64,000 nucleotides of DNA from Neisseria weaveri (GCF_900638685.1 NZ_LR134533.1:1922001-1986000); one strand, 5' to 3'. Counted from the first letter of the stretch, positions 1 through 9,100 are shown. The notes: generated by a model from the sequence alone, not told the origin. Translations and numbers: made by a program.

Positions 1-2134
1 GGTTGTGTTCGGTAACGAAAGCGCGCGCGGCCAAGATATCCAGGCCGTGACGGCTGAAAATCCGGCATAAGCCGGCAAACAGGCGCGGGCCGTTGGGCAT
101 GAATACCATGACTTGCAGGGTTTGGCTTTGCGACAGCAGGCGGCTGCGTGCCTGCGGGGCTTCGATGTCGTGAACCAGATTGGCTGTGTGCCAAAGGATT
201 TCCTGAAGTTCGTGCCGAACGAAATAAGCGGGGCCGAGTGCCTGCCAAAGCTTTTTCTGTTGTTTTTCGGCGATGCCGACGCGTTCGAGCATGGCGGAAG
301 CCTGCTGTTGCCGGCGTCCGGTGATGTTGCTTCGGCTGCCGTTGCCGCCGCCGGCGAGATAGTGGGAGGTGGCGTGGAACAGGTTTTCCAGCAGCGTGGC
401 GCGCCAGCTGTTCCACAATTTGGGATTGGTGCCGCGTATGTCGGAAACGGTGAGCAGATAAAGTGCGGTCAGGCGTTCTTGGGTTTTGACTCGGGAAGCG
501 AAATGGCGGATGACATCCGGGTCTTGAATGTCTTCTTTTTGTGCGGTGGCCGACATCAGCAGGTGATCTTCAACCAGCCATGTGAGCAGGCTGCTTTCTT
601 CGTCGGTGAGAAAATGGTCGTCGGCAAACTGTCGGGCGTCTGCAATGCCTTCGACGGCATGGTCGCCGCCGCGGCCTTTGGCGATATCGTGGAAAAAAGC
701 GGCCAGATAGAGAATGTGTTTTTTATCGAAGCTTTGCATCAGTGATGAGGCAAAAGGCAGCTCGTGGCTGTGTGCGTCGAGTGCGAGACGGCGCATATTG
801 TGCAGCACCATCAGGATATGGTTGTCGACCGGGTAGATGTGGAACAGGTCGTGTTGGAGCAGGCCGACGATTTTTCCCCAGGCGGGCAGATAGCGTCCCA
901 AAACGCCGTAAAGGTTGAGGAAACGGCTGATGTGGGTCAGGCCGGTGCCGTGTTTGAAAAAGCCGATAAAGCGGCGGCGGTTGTCGGGATTGTTGTAGAA
1001 ACGGCGGTTGATTTTGTGGGTGGCCGCCCACCAGGCGCGCAGGGTCTTGGGGGCAAGTGTGGTAATGTCGTTGCGGCTTTGCAGAATTTCGATGATTTTG
1101 AAAATGTGTGTCGGCTGTTTGGCAAACAGGGTTTTGTCTTTAACGGCGATTTGGTCGCCGATTTGGTAATAGTCGTTATCTATGTCGTGTACGGTGCGGT
1201 GGATAACCGAATATACGCGGCCGCGCAGCATGGGCAGCAGAATACCGTTGAGCTGTTTGACGGCTTTGGTGGCACGGTAGAAAATGTGCATAAGTTTTTC
1301 GCTTTGTATATGGGGCAGTTCGTTTTGCCAGCCCATGCTTTCGGCGACTTTGCGCTGCAGGTCGAAAACCAAGCGGTCTTCGGCTCGGCCTGCGGTAAGG
1401 TGCAGCTCGATACGGATTGCGGCCAATTGTTTGTGGCAGTTGACCAGCATGCCGGCTTCGGCGCGGGTGATGATGCCTTGTGAAACCAAGGCGTAGATTT
1501 GGGTATCCAGGCCTTGTGCCTTGGCCAGCCACAGCATGGTGTGGATGTCTCGCATGCCGCCCGGGCAGGTTTTGATATTAGGCTCCAATACTGCGCCCGA
1601 GCCTTTGTGTTTGGCGTGGCGCTGCTGCATTTCGACCAGTTTTGCTTCGATAAAGGAAGCGGTGTCGCGTTGCAGATTCATGCGTTGCAGTGTTTGTTCG
1701 GCCAGAAGGCGGTTGCCGCACAGAAAACGTGCTTCGAGAAAGGCGGTGTCGCCGGTAATGTCTTCACGGATACTGCCGCACAGTTCGTCTATGCTGCCGC
1801 TTTTGACGGCGGGAACCCATTGCATATCCCATAAGGTTTGCACGAAGGCGGCGGTTTTTTCTTGCTGTTCGGCAGTCAGCGTTTGTTCGGAAACAATCGC
1901 TAAATCCAAATCGGAGTGAGGATACAGTTCGCCGCGTCCGAAGCCGCCGGTTGCCATCAGACATAAGAGGCCGTCTGAAAAAAAATGTTGCCACAGGCTT
2001 TGCAGAGCAGATTCTACGGCTTGGCAGTGTTGCTCGAAAAATACTGCTGGCTGGTGTTTGCGGCGGTAGGTTTCAACGGCTTGCTGTTTGTCTTGATGAA
2101 ATTTTTGCACAATGGCGGATAAATGGTTCTGCAT
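1..2134 (-). CDS. glnD: Bifunctional [protein-PII] uridylyltransferase/uridylyl-removing enzyme GlnD, 3' end outside window
   Basis: Reading from the ATG at 2134 gives about 711 codons without a stop to the window edge, so the C-terminus is missing. The nucleotidyltransferase signature GGFGRGEL followed by SDLDL lies at residues 63-78. A phosphohydrolase motif [11 protein letters not shown] is near residue 481. The last visible residues ([17 protein letters not shown]) match the start of the first ACT domain. In the family, GlnD senses glutamine and adds or removes UMP on PII proteins, controlling nitrogen assimilation. A family length of roughly 850-900 aa means about 150-190 residues lie outside. 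An in-frame AG-DUS at 1978-1989 encodes the FSDGL near residue 53. It follows nadE on the same strand with a 60-bp gap that holds a single DUS. Confidence 0.95.
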   Translation of the reverse strand, partial: MQNHLSAIVQKFHQDKQQAVETYRRKHQPAVFFEQHCQAVESALQSLWQHFFSDGLLCLMATGGFGRGELYPHSDLDLAIVSEQTLTAEQQEKTAAFVQTLWDMQWVPAVKSGSIDELCGSIREDITGDTAFLEARFLCGNRLLAEQTLQRMNLQRDTASFIEAKLVEMQQRHAKHKGSGAVLEPNIKTCPGGMRDIHTMLWLAKAQGLDTQIYALVSQGIITRAEAGMLVNCHKQLAAIRIELHLTAGRAEDRLVFDLQRKVAESMGWQNELPHIQSEKLMHIFYRATKAVKQLNGILLPMLRGRVYSVIHRTVHDIDNDYYQIGDQIAVKDKTLFAKQPTHIFKIIEILQSRNDITTLAPKTLRAWWAATHKINRRFYNNPDNRRRFIGFFKHGTGLTHISRFLNLYGVLGRYLPAWGKIVGLLQHDLFHIYPVDNHILMVLHNMRRLALDAHSHELPFASSLMQSFDKKHILYLAAFFHDIAKGRGGDHAVEGIADARQFADDHFLTDEESSLLTWLVEDHLLMSATAQKEDIQDPDVIRHFASRVKTQERLTALYLLTVSDIRGTNPKLWNSWRATLLENLFHATSHYLAGGGNGSRSNITGRRQQQASAMLERVGIAEKQQKKLWQALGPAYFVRHELQEILWHTANLVHDIEAPQARSRLLSQSQTLQVMVFMPNGPRLFAGLCRIFSRHGLDILAARAFVTEHN

Positions 2135-2151
2135 TGTTTTGCCTTTAAATT

Positions 2152-2163
2152 TTCAGACGGCCT
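2152..2163 (-). repeat. Single AG-DUS between nadE and glnD
   Basis: TTCAGACGGCCT, the reverse complement of the AG-dialect DUS, without a partner nearby. It is an uptake-sequence copy rather than a hairpin. Confidence 0.8.
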
Positions 2164-2194
2164 CACGGTTTGTATATGGTTTGTGTGTGTTTGT

Positions 2195-2992
2195 TTATCG
2201 GGATTGAAACAGTTCCGGCGGAATGGTGCAGACGGGAATCGGATTGATTTTGTGCTGCATGGCGCGGTGCAGGCGGGTGTAGATTTCCAAAACTTCGCGT
2301 TGGCGTCCGGTGAAATCTTCCGGTTGCTGTTTGCCGTATACTTCCATGGCCCATTCCAATTCGGGATAGCTTGCGCCCATCTGTTGCTCGTCGGTACGCT
2401 CCGTGTCCCACAGTCCGTCGGTCGGCACGGCATCTTGAATGGATTGGATAACGTCCAGATCGGCGGCCAAACGGTAAATTTGGGTTTTGGTTAGGTCGGC
2501 AATCGGGCTGATGTCTACGCCGCCGTCGCCGTATTTGGTGAAGAAGCCGACGCCGAAGTCTTCGATTTTATTGCCTGTTCCGGTAACCAGCAGGCCGTTG
2601 ATTTGGCCGTAGTAGTAAAGCGTAACCATGCGCAGGCGCGAACGGGCGTTGGCCAATGCCAGCTGTTTGTTGGGATAGGCGGATTCGTCAACTTCGACGG
2701 TTTCGGCAAACGTATCGAAAGTCGGCGTCAGGTCGATGCGTTCGCCGCGCACGTTGCTAAAGCGGCGGCTCAAATCTTTGATGTGATCTTGCGCACGGTC
2801 GACTTGGTCGGCTTTTTGGCGTATCGGCATTTCCAGCAATAAAGTAGGCAGGCCGGTTTTGGCTGCCAAAATAGACACCACCGCAGAATCGATGCCGCCG
2901 GATACGCCGACAATAAAACCTTTGGCGCGGGCTTTTTCCGCGTAATCTTTCAACCAGCCGACAATATGGTCGATAATGGCTTGAGTCTGCAT
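2195..2992 (-). CDS. nadE: NH3-dependent NAD+ synthetase NadE
   Basis: A 265-aa protein that amidates nicotinic acid adenine dinucleotide with ammonia and ATP, the last step of NAD biosynthesis. The PP-loop SGGIDS is at residues 31-36. The family segment NKIEDFGVGFFTKYGDGG is at about 141-158, followed by ISPIADLTK. No glutaminase (nitrilase) domain is present, so this is the short ammonia-dependent form, close in size to the E. coli enzyme. It lies upstream of glnD on the same strand and may be cotranscribed. The ATG at 2992 begins MQTQAIIDHI, a normal N-terminus. Confidence 0.95.
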   Translation of the reverse strand: MQTQAIIDHIVGWLKDYAEKARAKGFIVGVSGGIDSAVVSILAAKTGLPTLLLEMPIRQKADQVDRAQDHIKDLSRRFSNVRGERIDLTPTFDTFAETVEVDESAYPNKQLALANARSRLRMVTLYYYGQINGLLVTGTGNKIEDFGVGFFTKYGDGGVDISPIADLTKTQIYRLAADLDVIQSIQDAVPTDGLWDTERTDEQQMGASYPELEWAMEVYGKQQPEDFTGRQREVLEIYTRLHRAMQHKINPIPVCTIPPELFQSR

Positions 2993-3037
2993 GATGTTTC
3001 CTTGATAAACGGTAAAACATTAATATAGCTTGATTTG

Positions 3038-3097
3038 AGGCCGTCTGAAAACACCCGTTATGAAAACGGGGAAGGGTGCATTATTTTCAGACGGCCT
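3038..3097. terminator. DUS inverted repeat between divergent genes
   Basis: AG-DUS at 3038-3049 and its inverse at 3086-3097 are separated by 36 nt that can themselves partly pair (CACCCGTT with AACGGGG...GGGTG). The flanking genes nadE (-) and the 3182 gene (+) diverge, so this pair is not at any gene's 3' end. It would lie upstream of or within a leader. Confidence 0.55.
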
Positions 3098-3181
3098 TGA
3101 AGCCGTCGGATAAAAAATGCAGAAGCATTCGGGCTGCTGGTAAAATAACACCTTCATTTTCATCTGCTGCCGACCGTTATC

Positions 3182-3409
3182 ATGAATCAGGAAAAAATCC
3201 GTAAGCACACGCGCTATGCCTATCTCTGTATTGCTTTGATGTTGCTGGCGTTTGCCGTGTTTATCGCTTTGTCGTTATGGCCTTCGGAAAACGGTGCGGC
3301 AAGCCGTTTGCTGTTTGCACGGATGGTTTTGTATGTTTTGCTGTTTTTTGCCGTTTTGGGCGGCATATTCAGCGTCAGAGTAGCATGGCTGCGCAAGCAG
3401 AAACCTTAA
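3182..3409 (+). CDS. Small two-helix membrane protein, unknown function
   Basis: A 75-aa protein with a basic N-terminus (NQEKIRKHTR) and two hydrophobic segments at about residues 12-32 and 46-66. It ends in a basic tail (RKQKP), which suggests both ends are cytoplasmic. I do not recognise a named family. It is followed after 9 bp by the DUF971 gene and then ubiE on the same strand, so the three probably form a transcription unit. Confidence 0.65.
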   Translation: MNQEKIRKHTRYAYLCIALMLLAFAVFIALSLWPSENGAASRLLFARMVLYVLLFFAVLGGIFSVRVAWLRKQKP

Positions 3410-3418
3410 TTTGAGAGC

Positions 3419-3841
3419 ATGGATATGAAGACACAGATTCCCGAAGAAATCCGTCTGCAAAACAGCAGAATGGCGCTGACTTTGGTGTACGAGGGCAAAC
3501 AGCACAGCCTGCCTGCGGAATTTTTGCGCGTTTATTCGCCCAGCGCCGAAGTGCGCGGTCACGGCAAAGGCAGGGAAGTATTGCAGACGGGCAAGGCCGA
3601 AGTCGTGATTTTATCGGTGGAGCCGGTGGGAAATTACGCTTTGAAACTCACTTTTTCAGACGGCCACGACAGCGGTCTCTACGATTGGGATTATCTGTAC
3701 CAACTCGCGCACGAATACGATACAATGTGGGCAGATTATTTACGTAGAATCGAAGAGGCAGGCGCATCCCGTCTTCCTTTGCCGGGCGAACCGGATACGG
3801 CGGAACGCACTTGCGGTTCGGGCGGCTGCGGCAAGCATTGA
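3419..3841 (+). CDS. DUF971 (gamma-butyrobetaine hydroxylase-like N-terminal) domain protein
   Basis: A 140-aa protein with the DUF971 pattern: EIRLQNSRMALTLVYEG, then EFLRVYSPSAEVRGHG, then LKLTFSDGHDSGLYDWDYLYQL. This small domain occurs alone in many proteobacteria next to ubiquinone or iron-sulfur genes; its biochemical role is unsettled. The C-terminal CGSGGCGKH with two cysteines and a histidine could bind metal, which is inference only. The residues FSDG are encoded by an in-frame partial DUS. ubiE starts 36 bp downstream, so coexpression is likely. Confidence 0.8.
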   Translation: MDMKTQIPEEIRLQNSRMALTLVYEGKQHSLPAEFLRVYSPSAEVRGHGKGREVLQTGKAEVVILSVEPVGNYALKLTFSDGHDSGLYDWDYLYQLAHEYDTMWADYLRRIEEAGASRLPLPGEPDTAERTCGSGGCGKH

Positions 3842-3877
3842 TATTCTGGTCGGCAGGTCAATATTTTAGGAAATCTA

Positions 3878-4615
3878 ATGAGCGACAATAAAACCCATTT
3901 CGGCTTTAAAACCGTTAATGAAGAGGAAAAAGCAGGCAAAGTGGCCGAAGTATTCCATTCGGTAGCCAGCAACTACGATATTATGAATGACGTAATGTCG
4001 GCAGGTCTGCACCGAGTTTGGAAGCATTTCACCATTAATACCGCACGCCTGAATAAAGGCGATAAGGTGTTGGATATTGCCGGCGGTACGGGTGATTTGT
4101 CGCGCGGTTGGGCGAAGCGTGTCGGTAAGGAAGGCGAGGTTTGGCTGACCGATATCAACTCGTCTATGCTGACCGTCGGCCGTGACCGCCTGTTGAATGA
4201 AGGTTTGGTGTTGCCTGTTTCTTTGGCAGATGCCGAAAAGCTGCCTTTCCCCGATAATTATTTCAATTTGGTGTCGGTGGCTTTCGGATTGCGTAACATG
4301 ACGCATAAAGATGCCGCATTGAAAGAGATGTATCGCGTTTTGAAGCCGGGCGGTACGCTTTTGGTATTGGAGTTTTCCAAAGTTTACAAGCCGCTTGCGC
4401 CTGCTTATGACTTATATTCGTTCAAACTGCTGCCGCTGATGGGTAAATTGATTGCCAAAGATGCCGACAGTTACCAATATTTGGCCGAGTCCATCCGCAT
4501 GCATCCCGATCAGGAAACCTTGAAACAGATGATGTATGATGCCGGTTTCGACAGTGTGGATTATCACAATATGAGTGCCGGTATCGTAGCTTTGCATAAA
4601 GGCGTGAAGTTTTAA
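3878..4615 (+). CDS. ubiE: Ubiquinone/menaquinone C-methyltransferase UbiE
   Basis: A 245-aa class I SAM-dependent methyltransferase that methylates the quinone ring during ubiquinone (and menaquinone where made) synthesis. UbiE signature [17 protein letters not shown] is at residues 33-49, and the SAM motif [12 protein letters not shown] at 64-75. Later blocks include [13 protein letters not shown] and [16 protein letters not shown]. Length and N-terminus match the E. coli protein. A rho-independent terminator follows at 4659. Confidence 0.95.
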   Translation: MSDNKTHFGFKTVNEEEKAGKVAEVFHSVASNYDIMNDVMSAGLHRVWKHFTINTARLNKGDKVLDIAGGTGDLSRGWAKRVGKEGEVWLTDINSSMLTVGRDRLLNEGLVLPVSLADAEKLPFPDNYFNLVSVAFGLRNMTHKDAALKEMYRVLKPGGTLLVLEFSKVYKPLAPAYDLYSFKLLPLMGKLIAKDADSYQYLAESIRMHPDQETLKQMMYDAGFDSVDYHNMSAGIVALHKGVKF

Positions 4616-4658
4616 AAAAGCGGGCCGTATTATTTTCAGACGGCCTCTTTGCCCTATC

Positions 4659-4688
4659 AAACCAAACCCGGTTGGGTTTGGTTTTTTA
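4659..4688 (+). terminator. Intrinsic terminator after ubiE
   Basis: Perfect stem AACCAAACCC / GGGTTTGGTT followed directly by a T run. Unlike most terminators in the window it is not built from DUS. Confidence 0.85.
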
Positions 4689-4689
4689 T

Positions 4690-4701
4690 TTCAGACGGCA
4701 T
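4690..4701 (-). repeat. AT-dialect DUS
   Basis: TTCAGACGGCAT is the reverse complement of ATGCCGTCTGAA, the 12-mer dominant in pathogenic Neisseria. It is a minority form here. Confidence 0.8.
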
Positions 4702-4860
4702 TTGTGTTTTGGCCAGATTGCATTTGACTCTTTCCGAAAAAATCTAAAATTTTCAATTTTTTATATGAATTTTTTACTGGTGTGCCGATTAAAATACAAG
4801 CGCTTGCGGTTTTTATATGCAAATCCTGAAATGTCATAAATTAAATAAATAATGGGGGCA

Positions 4861-4888
4861 TTGCTATTTTGTCGGGTTTTGGTACAAT
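4861..4888 (+). promoter_or_regulatory. Likely sigma-70 promoter for greA
   Basis: TTGCTA (4861-4866) and TACAAT (4883-4888) with a 16-bp spacer. Transcription would start near 4895, about 110 nt before the greA ATG, with the leader hairpin at 4918 inside the leader. Confidence 0.6.
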
Positions 4889-4917
4889 GCCCCCATTAAT
4901 TGCAAACCCATACCCAT

Positions 4918-4955
4918 GTTCAAGCCGCCTGTAGATTGGCGGCTTGAACTTTTAT
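4918..4955 (+). promoter_or_regulatory. greA leader hairpin, possible attenuator or short leader RNA
   Basis: A perfect 12-bp stem (GTTCAAGCCGCC at 4918-4929 with GGCGGCTTGAAC at 4938-4949), an 8-nt loop, then TTTTATTT. It has the form of an intrinsic terminator yet lies about 25 nt after the predicted greA start site and before the greA reading frame. It would release a leader RNA of about 60 nt unless read through. Confidence 0.6.
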
Positions 4956-5007
4956 TTATGAAAATAAGAATAATCTTTGGATTGTTCTTAACGGAGAAAA
5001 ATGTAAT

Positions 5008-5484
5008 ATGCAAAAAATCCCGTTGACCGTGCGTGGTGCCGAATTATTAAAACAAGAACTGCAGCATTTGAAGAGTGTTGCCCGTCCGGAGGTGATTGAA
5101 GCCATCGCGGAAGCCCGTTCGCACGGCGATTTGTCTGAAAATGCGGAATACGAGGCGGCTAAAGAACGCCAAGGCTTTATTGAAGGCCGCATTGCCGAAG
5201 TGGAAAACAAGCTGTCTTTGGCGCATATCATCAATCCTGCCGAGATTCATGCCGAAGGCAAAGTGGTTTTCGGTGCTACCGTTACCATCGAAGATTTGGC
5301 AAACGGCGAGCAGTCCAGATACCAAATTGTCGGTGAAGATGAAGCCGATATCAAAGAGAACAAAATTTTTGTAGGCTCTCCGATTGCCCGCGCCTTGATC
5401 GGTAAAGAAGAGGGCGATGTGGCCGAAGTGGAAGCGCCGAGCGGTATCCGCGAATACGATATTGTGAAAATCGAATATATTTAA
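5008..5484 (+). CDS. greA: Transcription elongation factor GreA
   Basis: A 158-aa protein of standard GreA length. It has the N-terminal coiled coil ([17 protein letters not shown] through [18 protein letters not shown], with the acidic D/E tip) and the C-terminal FKBP-like domain (VGEDEAD...[14 protein letters not shown]). GreA enters the RNA polymerase secondary channel and stimulates cleavage of backtracked transcripts. ATG 5008 is chosen because an upstream ATG at 5001 meets TAA at once. A purine-rich ACGGAGA precedes it. Confidence 0.96.
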   Translation: MQKIPLTVRGAELLKQELQHLKSVARPEVIEAIAEARSHGDLSENAEYEAAKERQGFIEGRIAEVENKLSLAHIINPAEIHAEGKVVFGATVTIEDLANGEQSRYQIVGEDEADIKENKIFVGSPIARALIGKEEGDVAEVEAPSGIREYDIVKIEYI

Positions 5485-5510
5485 TCTGTTTTGCAACTTT
5501 GTTGATTTTG

Positions 5511-5549
5511 AGGCCGTCTGAACCTTTGAAGTATTTCAGACGGCCTTTT
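5511..5549 (+). terminator. DUS-pair terminator after greA
   Basis: AG-DUS at 5511-5522 and inverted copy at 5535-5546 with a 12-nt loop, followed by TTTT. Confidence 0.8.
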
Positions 5550-5738
5550 GTTATATTTTCATTGTATTGTCAGGTTGAAATCAGTAGTATTCATATAAGG
5601 AATATTTGATGTTGTTGTGTGCGGAGAGTCGTGCGCGATATAACAAATCCGCTGGCGATAACGTCGGATTCGTTTTTGTTTTTCAATATGTTATTTAAAT
5701 AATGATTATTTGAATGATGTAATACGAAGGAAGTATGT

Positions 5739-6182
5739 ATGAATAAGTTGGCTGGTGTGCTGGCTGCGGTGTGGTTGGGTCTGCAATTGTCCGTGGGGTA
5801 TCTGTTTGCTCCGGTTCTTTTTCAAAATATGACCAAAATGGAAGCGGGTAAGCTGGCCGGCTTTATGTTCGACATTGTTTCTTATACCGGATTGGCTATT
5901 TGGCTGCTGGTGTATTTGATCGGCAGGCATGAGTTGAGCCGTAGCTTGATGCGTACGCATACTAATAAATTTGTGGCGGCTTTGCTGGCTTTGATGGCGG
6001 TCAACCAGTTTTTGGTCAGCCCGGTTATCGAGGCATATAAAAACAATACCGGTAATTGGTTGTTGTCTTTGGTTGGCGGCTCTTTCGGGCAGTGGCACGG
6101 CGTGTCCAGCATTATTTACATGGTGTGCAGTTTGTTGGCTGTAGGTTTGGTTTTCCGTTTGGTTAAGCTGGATTGGTATTAA
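5739..6182 (+). CDS. DUF4149 family four-helix membrane protein
   Basis: A 147-aa integral membrane protein with four hydrophobic segments, at about residues 5-25, 42-62, 75-92 and 120-140. The pattern (N-terminal LAGVLAAVWLGLQLSVGYLFAPVLF, a central LVSPVI, and a glycine/histidine loop FGQWHGVSSIIY) fits the DUF4149/TMEM205-like family. Function is unknown. It follows greA after a DUS terminator and a 190-bp gap, so it is probably transcribed separately. Confidence 0.75.
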   Translation: MNKLAGVLAAVWLGLQLSVGYLFAPVLFQNMTKMEAGKLAGFMFDIVSYTGLAIWLLVYLIGRHELSRSLMRTHTNKFVAALLALMAVNQFLVSPVIEAYKNNTGNWLLSLVGGSFGQWHGVSSIIYMVCSLLAVGLVFRLVKLDWY

Positions 6183-6251
6183 TCCGGTCGGATCGGTTAA
6201 GCAGTAAAATGTTTAGTGGTTTCGCTGCTTGTTCGGCTGAAGACAAAGTAA

Positions 6252-6281
6252 AGGCCGTCTGAAATTTCAGACGGCCTTTGT
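6252..6281. terminator. DUS-pair bidirectional terminator between convergent genes
   Basis: AG-DUS 6252-6263 and inverse 6266-6277 with a 2-nt gap. The DUF4149 gene and the YceI gene converge here. Confidence 0.8.
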
Positions 6282-6315
6282 TGTGATAAAAGGAATTGCA
6301 GCAGGGATCGGCTGA

Positions 6316-6972
6316 TTATTTTTTGCGGGTAAATTCGGCATTGAAAGACACGGGAACTTGCTCAACGATAGAGCTTAAGCCCATTACTTCAACCAGCTGT
6401 GCTACGCCGCCAACCATGTCCATCGCTTTGATATCGAGCAAAACGGGGCTTAACGTGCTGACCATGATTTTGTCTGCGCTGATGCGTTGTGCGGCCAGGT
6501 CGGCTTCCAGATTCAGCTGTTTGCCGTGGATGTCCAACACCAAAGGCTGTTTCAGGTTGATGGTTTCGCCTACGGCCAGTTTGCTTACGGCATCTACATC
6601 TACGGTGCCGGTTACGTTGGCTTTGGCGAATTTAGCGGTTTCGAAAACCCAATCTTTCAAACGTTGGTCGCGGATTTCGATGCCGGTGTTTACGCTGCTC
6701 AAATCCACTTCCATTTTGAATCCGCCGTCTTTACCCAACACGGCTTGGCTGGCGGTAAAGCGTGATTGCTCGGTAACGCTGTTCAGCTGTTTGTTGATTT
6801 TACTGCTCAGGAATGTGATGGTTGCGTTGGATACTTCCCAATCGGCGGGGGTTTGCGGAACGGCTTGCGCAGCTTCTGCAACAGGTTGTGTGTTTTGTGC
6901 GCTTTCGTTAGCCGGCGAGCAGGCTGCCAAAGCCAATAAAGAAGCGGCAACGATTAATGATTGTTTAAACAT
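6316..6972 (-). CDS. YceI-family lipid-binding lipoprotein
   Basis: A 218-aa protein with a signal peptide and lipobox LALAAC (Cys18), followed by an Ala/Gln/Pro-rich linker and one YceI domain (about residues 42-216). Characteristic pieces are SSKINKQLNSVTEQSRF, MEVDLSSVNTGIEIRDQRLKDWVFETAKFAKANVTG and a C-terminal VSFNAEFTRKK. YceI domains form an elongated beta-barrel that binds isoprenoid-like lipids in the periplasm. As a lipoprotein it is probably membrane-anchored. It is monocistronic, with its promoter in the 330-bp gap shared with the FAH gene. Confidence 0.88.
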   Translation of the reverse strand: MFKQSLIVAASLLALAACSPANESAQNTQPVAEAAQAVPQTPADWEVSNATITFLSSKINKQLNSVTEQSRFTASQAVLGKDGGFKMEVDLSSVNTGIEIRDQRLKDWVFETAKFAKANVTGTVDVDAVSKLAVGETINLKQPLVLDIHGKQLNLEADLAAQRISADKIMVSTLSPVLLDIKAMDMVGGVAQLVEVMGLSSIVEQVPVSFNAEFTRKK

Positions 6973-7302
6973 AAATATTCCTTTCTATTGAAAAATATAA
7001 AATAACGGATGGTGATTTAGGGTAACGTTTTTTAAGATGGTTTTATTTCGTTTTCTTATAAACAAATGCTGATGTAAGAGTAGACGGGCGGATTTTGCAT
7101 TTCTTACAAGGCAATGAAATTTTTTTGCAAAAATTAACGGTTTTATATTTAGAGGTTTGTTTTCACTGTAAAATATTTTGACGGTTTTGGGCAGTTTTCA
7201 AACTGTTTGGTATTAGAAAGCAATCGTGCAGATATAATTCCTGTTTGCCGGCTAAGCGGTGGGCGGCCGGGAATCAATATTGGTTTATTGGAGAGGTGAA
7301 AA
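6973..7302. other. Divergent promoter region yceI-like / FAH gene
   Basis: A 330-bp AT-rich gap between divergent genes. TATAAT at 7233-7238 is a plausible -10 for the + strand gene but lacks a good -35. GGAGAGG at 7290-7296 is the ribosome binding site of the downstream gene. No ORF, DUS pair or RNA gene is seen. Confidence 0.5.
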
Positions 7303-7953
7303 ATGGTAAGTGTAGTATTGGAAAAGCAGCAGGTAAGTATCAATAATATTTACTGTATCGGTCGGAATTATGTGGATCATATTGCCGAATTAAAAAACGA
7401 AACACCGACCGAGCCGGTGGTGTTTATGAAGCCCAACAACAGTGTATTGAATGCAGGCGGAATTATCCGTTTGCCCGAATACAGCAGTTCAGTTCATTAT
7501 GAATGCGAGTTGGTGCTGTTGGTGGGGCGTGATGAAGACGGAAACAACGAAGCGGATATTATGGGTTGTGTGGCCGGGTATGCCGTAGGATTGGATTTGA
7601 CTGCCAGAGACGTACAAGGCCGTCTGAAAGAAAAAGGTTTGCCGTGGACAAAAGCCAAAGGGTTTAGAAATTCGGCTTGCGTATCGGATTTTATTGCGGC
7701 TCAACGTTTGTCCGAGCCTCAGAATTGCAGCTTTTCCCTACATGTTAATGGTGTGCAAAAACAACACGGGCAAACTTCTCACATGATTTATTCTCTGCCG
7801 CAAATTCTAGCCGATTTGGCAAAAACCTACGGTTTGAAACAAGGTGATGTGGTTTATACGGGAACGCCGGCCGGAGTCGGGCAGTTGAATACGGGCGATA
7901 AGCTGCATTTGGCTTTGGAGGATTTGGTAAACGCGGAGTTTATCGTCGGTTAA
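7303..7953 (+). CDS. Fumarylacetoacetate hydrolase (FAH) family protein
   Basis: A 216-aa single-domain FAH-fold protein similar in size to E. coli YcgM and human FAHD1. The family metal ligands are visible: E67 and E69 in HYECELVLLVG and D98 in VGLDLTARDVQ. The C-terminal VVYTGTPAGVG is also conserved. Small members act as acylpyruvases or oxaloacetate decarboxylases/tautomerases; the substrate here cannot be assigned. An AG-type DUS core lies in frame at about 7618 (encoding GRLK). A strong Shine-Dalgarno supports the ATG at 7303. Confidence 0.88.
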   Translation: MVSVVLEKQQVSINNIYCIGRNYVDHIAELKNETPTEPVVFMKPNNSVLNAGGIIRLPEYSSSVHYECELVLLVGRDEDGNNEADIMGCVAGYAVGLDLTARDVQGRLKEKGLPWTKAKGFRNSACVSDFIAAQRLSEPQNCSFSLHVNGVQKQHGQTSHMIYSLPQILADLAKTYGLKQGDVVYTGTPAGVGQLNTGDKLHLALEDLVNAEFIVG

Positions 7954-7962
7954 ACAAAGTGG

Positions 7963-7995
7963 AATCGGCAATTGATTTATATGCCGATTTTGTTC
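7963..7995 (+). terminator. Hairpin after the FAH gene
   Basis: AATCGGCA (7963-7970) pairs with TGCCGATT (7982-7989) and is followed by TTGTT, 10 bp after the stop codon. Confidence 0.55.
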
Positions 7996-8017
7996 CGTAG
8001 TGTTGGTTTGAAAATGG

Positions 8018-8058
8018 CCGGGTTCTGATGTTTCGGATACCCGGTTTTGTTTTTTTCT
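8018..8058 (+). terminator. Second intrinsic terminator after the FAH gene
   Basis: CCGGGT (8018-8023) pairs with ACCCGG (8039-8044), followed by TTTTGTTTTTTT. Confidence 0.7.
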
Positions 8059-8405
8059 GCTGACTGTTTAATTTAAATGGAATTTTTATTCTTTTGTCAT
8101 ATCTAAAATTTTGCACATGGCGGAATTTCAGACGGCATGAATTTCTGTTATGATAATTATGTTTTGATTGAAAAAATTATATTCGTAATAATAACTTTCA
8201 GATTGAATAAATGTAAAATTTAGTAAATTAAAACTAATTTTAGTTATTATGACGTGTATAATTATAAAGCATAAATTACTAGTGTTTGTTGTTGTAAAGA
8301 AGTGTGGTGTTTTATTATATTCTGCGTGATAAATCTTTCCACATGAGTGCAACGGCAATACAATTATAAAAAATTAAAAATTTATAATAATAAATAGGAA
8401 AACTG
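8059..8405. other. AT-rich gap upstream of lemA
   Basis: About 350 bp, markedly AT-rich compared with its surroundings, with many A/T runs up to the lemA start. It contains one AT-dialect DUS (8127-8138, minus orientation). No convincing gene is present. The AT-rich composition could reflect horizontal acquisition of the patch or a strong regulatory region. Confidence 0.5.
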
Positions 8406-8996
8406 ATGGAAATCTTAATCTCACTATTACTGGTAGTAATCGGTATTATTATTCCGCTTCGCTCTTACAAAAAATTGGTTTATAAAGAGAATGCCTACAT
8501 TGAGGCATTTGGAAAAATCCAATATGCGCTCACTCAAAGGCATAAGTTGGTGGTTAAATTTCTCGATGAAGTCGATGCGTATTTTAAAGACCGGCAATAC
8601 GATTCCTTAAGGGAACTGGAAAAGATCTGCAAACGTGCGGAAGATCAATTGAAAATTGCTTCCCGCCAACTGGATGACGAGTCTTTGCAGTCTTTAGGCA
8701 AAGTTGAAACTGAGCTGAATAATGCTTTGTGGCGTATTCAATTGAAAATCGATGCGGACAAAACGCTGAAAAACGATGCCAAAGTGTTGCAGTGGTTGGA
8801 TGCTTTGGACGAAGAAGAGAACAATGTGGCTTTGGCGCGCAGAAACTACAATCGTGCGGCAGCCGAGTATAACAACCTTTGCAGTTCGTTTCCGACCAAA
8901 TGGTTTGCCGAGTTTTTCGGCAGACGTTCCCAAGCTTTCGATTTGAAGTTTGAAGATAATGTTGCCATTCAGGCAAGCCCGAAGTTATTGGGTTGA
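8406..8996 (+). CDS. lemA: LemA-family membrane protein
   Basis: A 196-aa protein with one N-terminal transmembrane segment (residues 3-18) and a helical LemA domain. The family pattern is present: YKKLVYKENAYIEAFGKIQYALTQRHKLV near the start and RRNYNRAAAEYNNLCSSFPTKWFAEFFG near the end. LemA proteins are helical-bundle surface or membrane proteins, often paired with TPM-domain phosphatase-like genes. No such partner is beside it here. The ATG at 8406 follows AATAGGAAAACTG. The cellular role is unknown. Confidence 0.82.
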   Translation: MEILISLLLVVIGIIIPLRSYKKLVYKENAYIEAFGKIQYALTQRHKLVVKFLDEVDAYFKDRQYDSLRELEKICKRAEDQLKIASRQLDDESLQSLGKVETELNNALWRIQLKIDADKTLKNDAKVLQWLDALDEEENNVALARRNYNRAAAEYNNLCSSFPTKWFAEFFGRRSQAFDLKFEDNVAIQASPKLLG

Positions 8997-9050
8997 ATCA
9001 AGTTTTTTCTTAGCTGTCATTCTTGTACATTTGTAAGCATGCTATCTGTG

Positions 9051-9094
9051 CCCCCTGAATAACCGGTTGTATGTGTTATTTGGGGGATTTTTTT
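9051..9094 (+). terminator. Intrinsic terminator after lemA
   Basis: CCCCCTGAATAAC pairs with GTTATTTGGGGG with a small bulge, followed by ATTTTTTT. Confidence 0.75.
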
Positions 9095-9100
9095 GCGCCT

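Noticed and set aside
113..1834. Several plus-strand reading frames over 100 codons in the first 2 kb
   Set aside because: They lie opposite glnD, whose minus-strand frame is open throughout and carries the nucleotidyltransferase, HD and ACT motifs.
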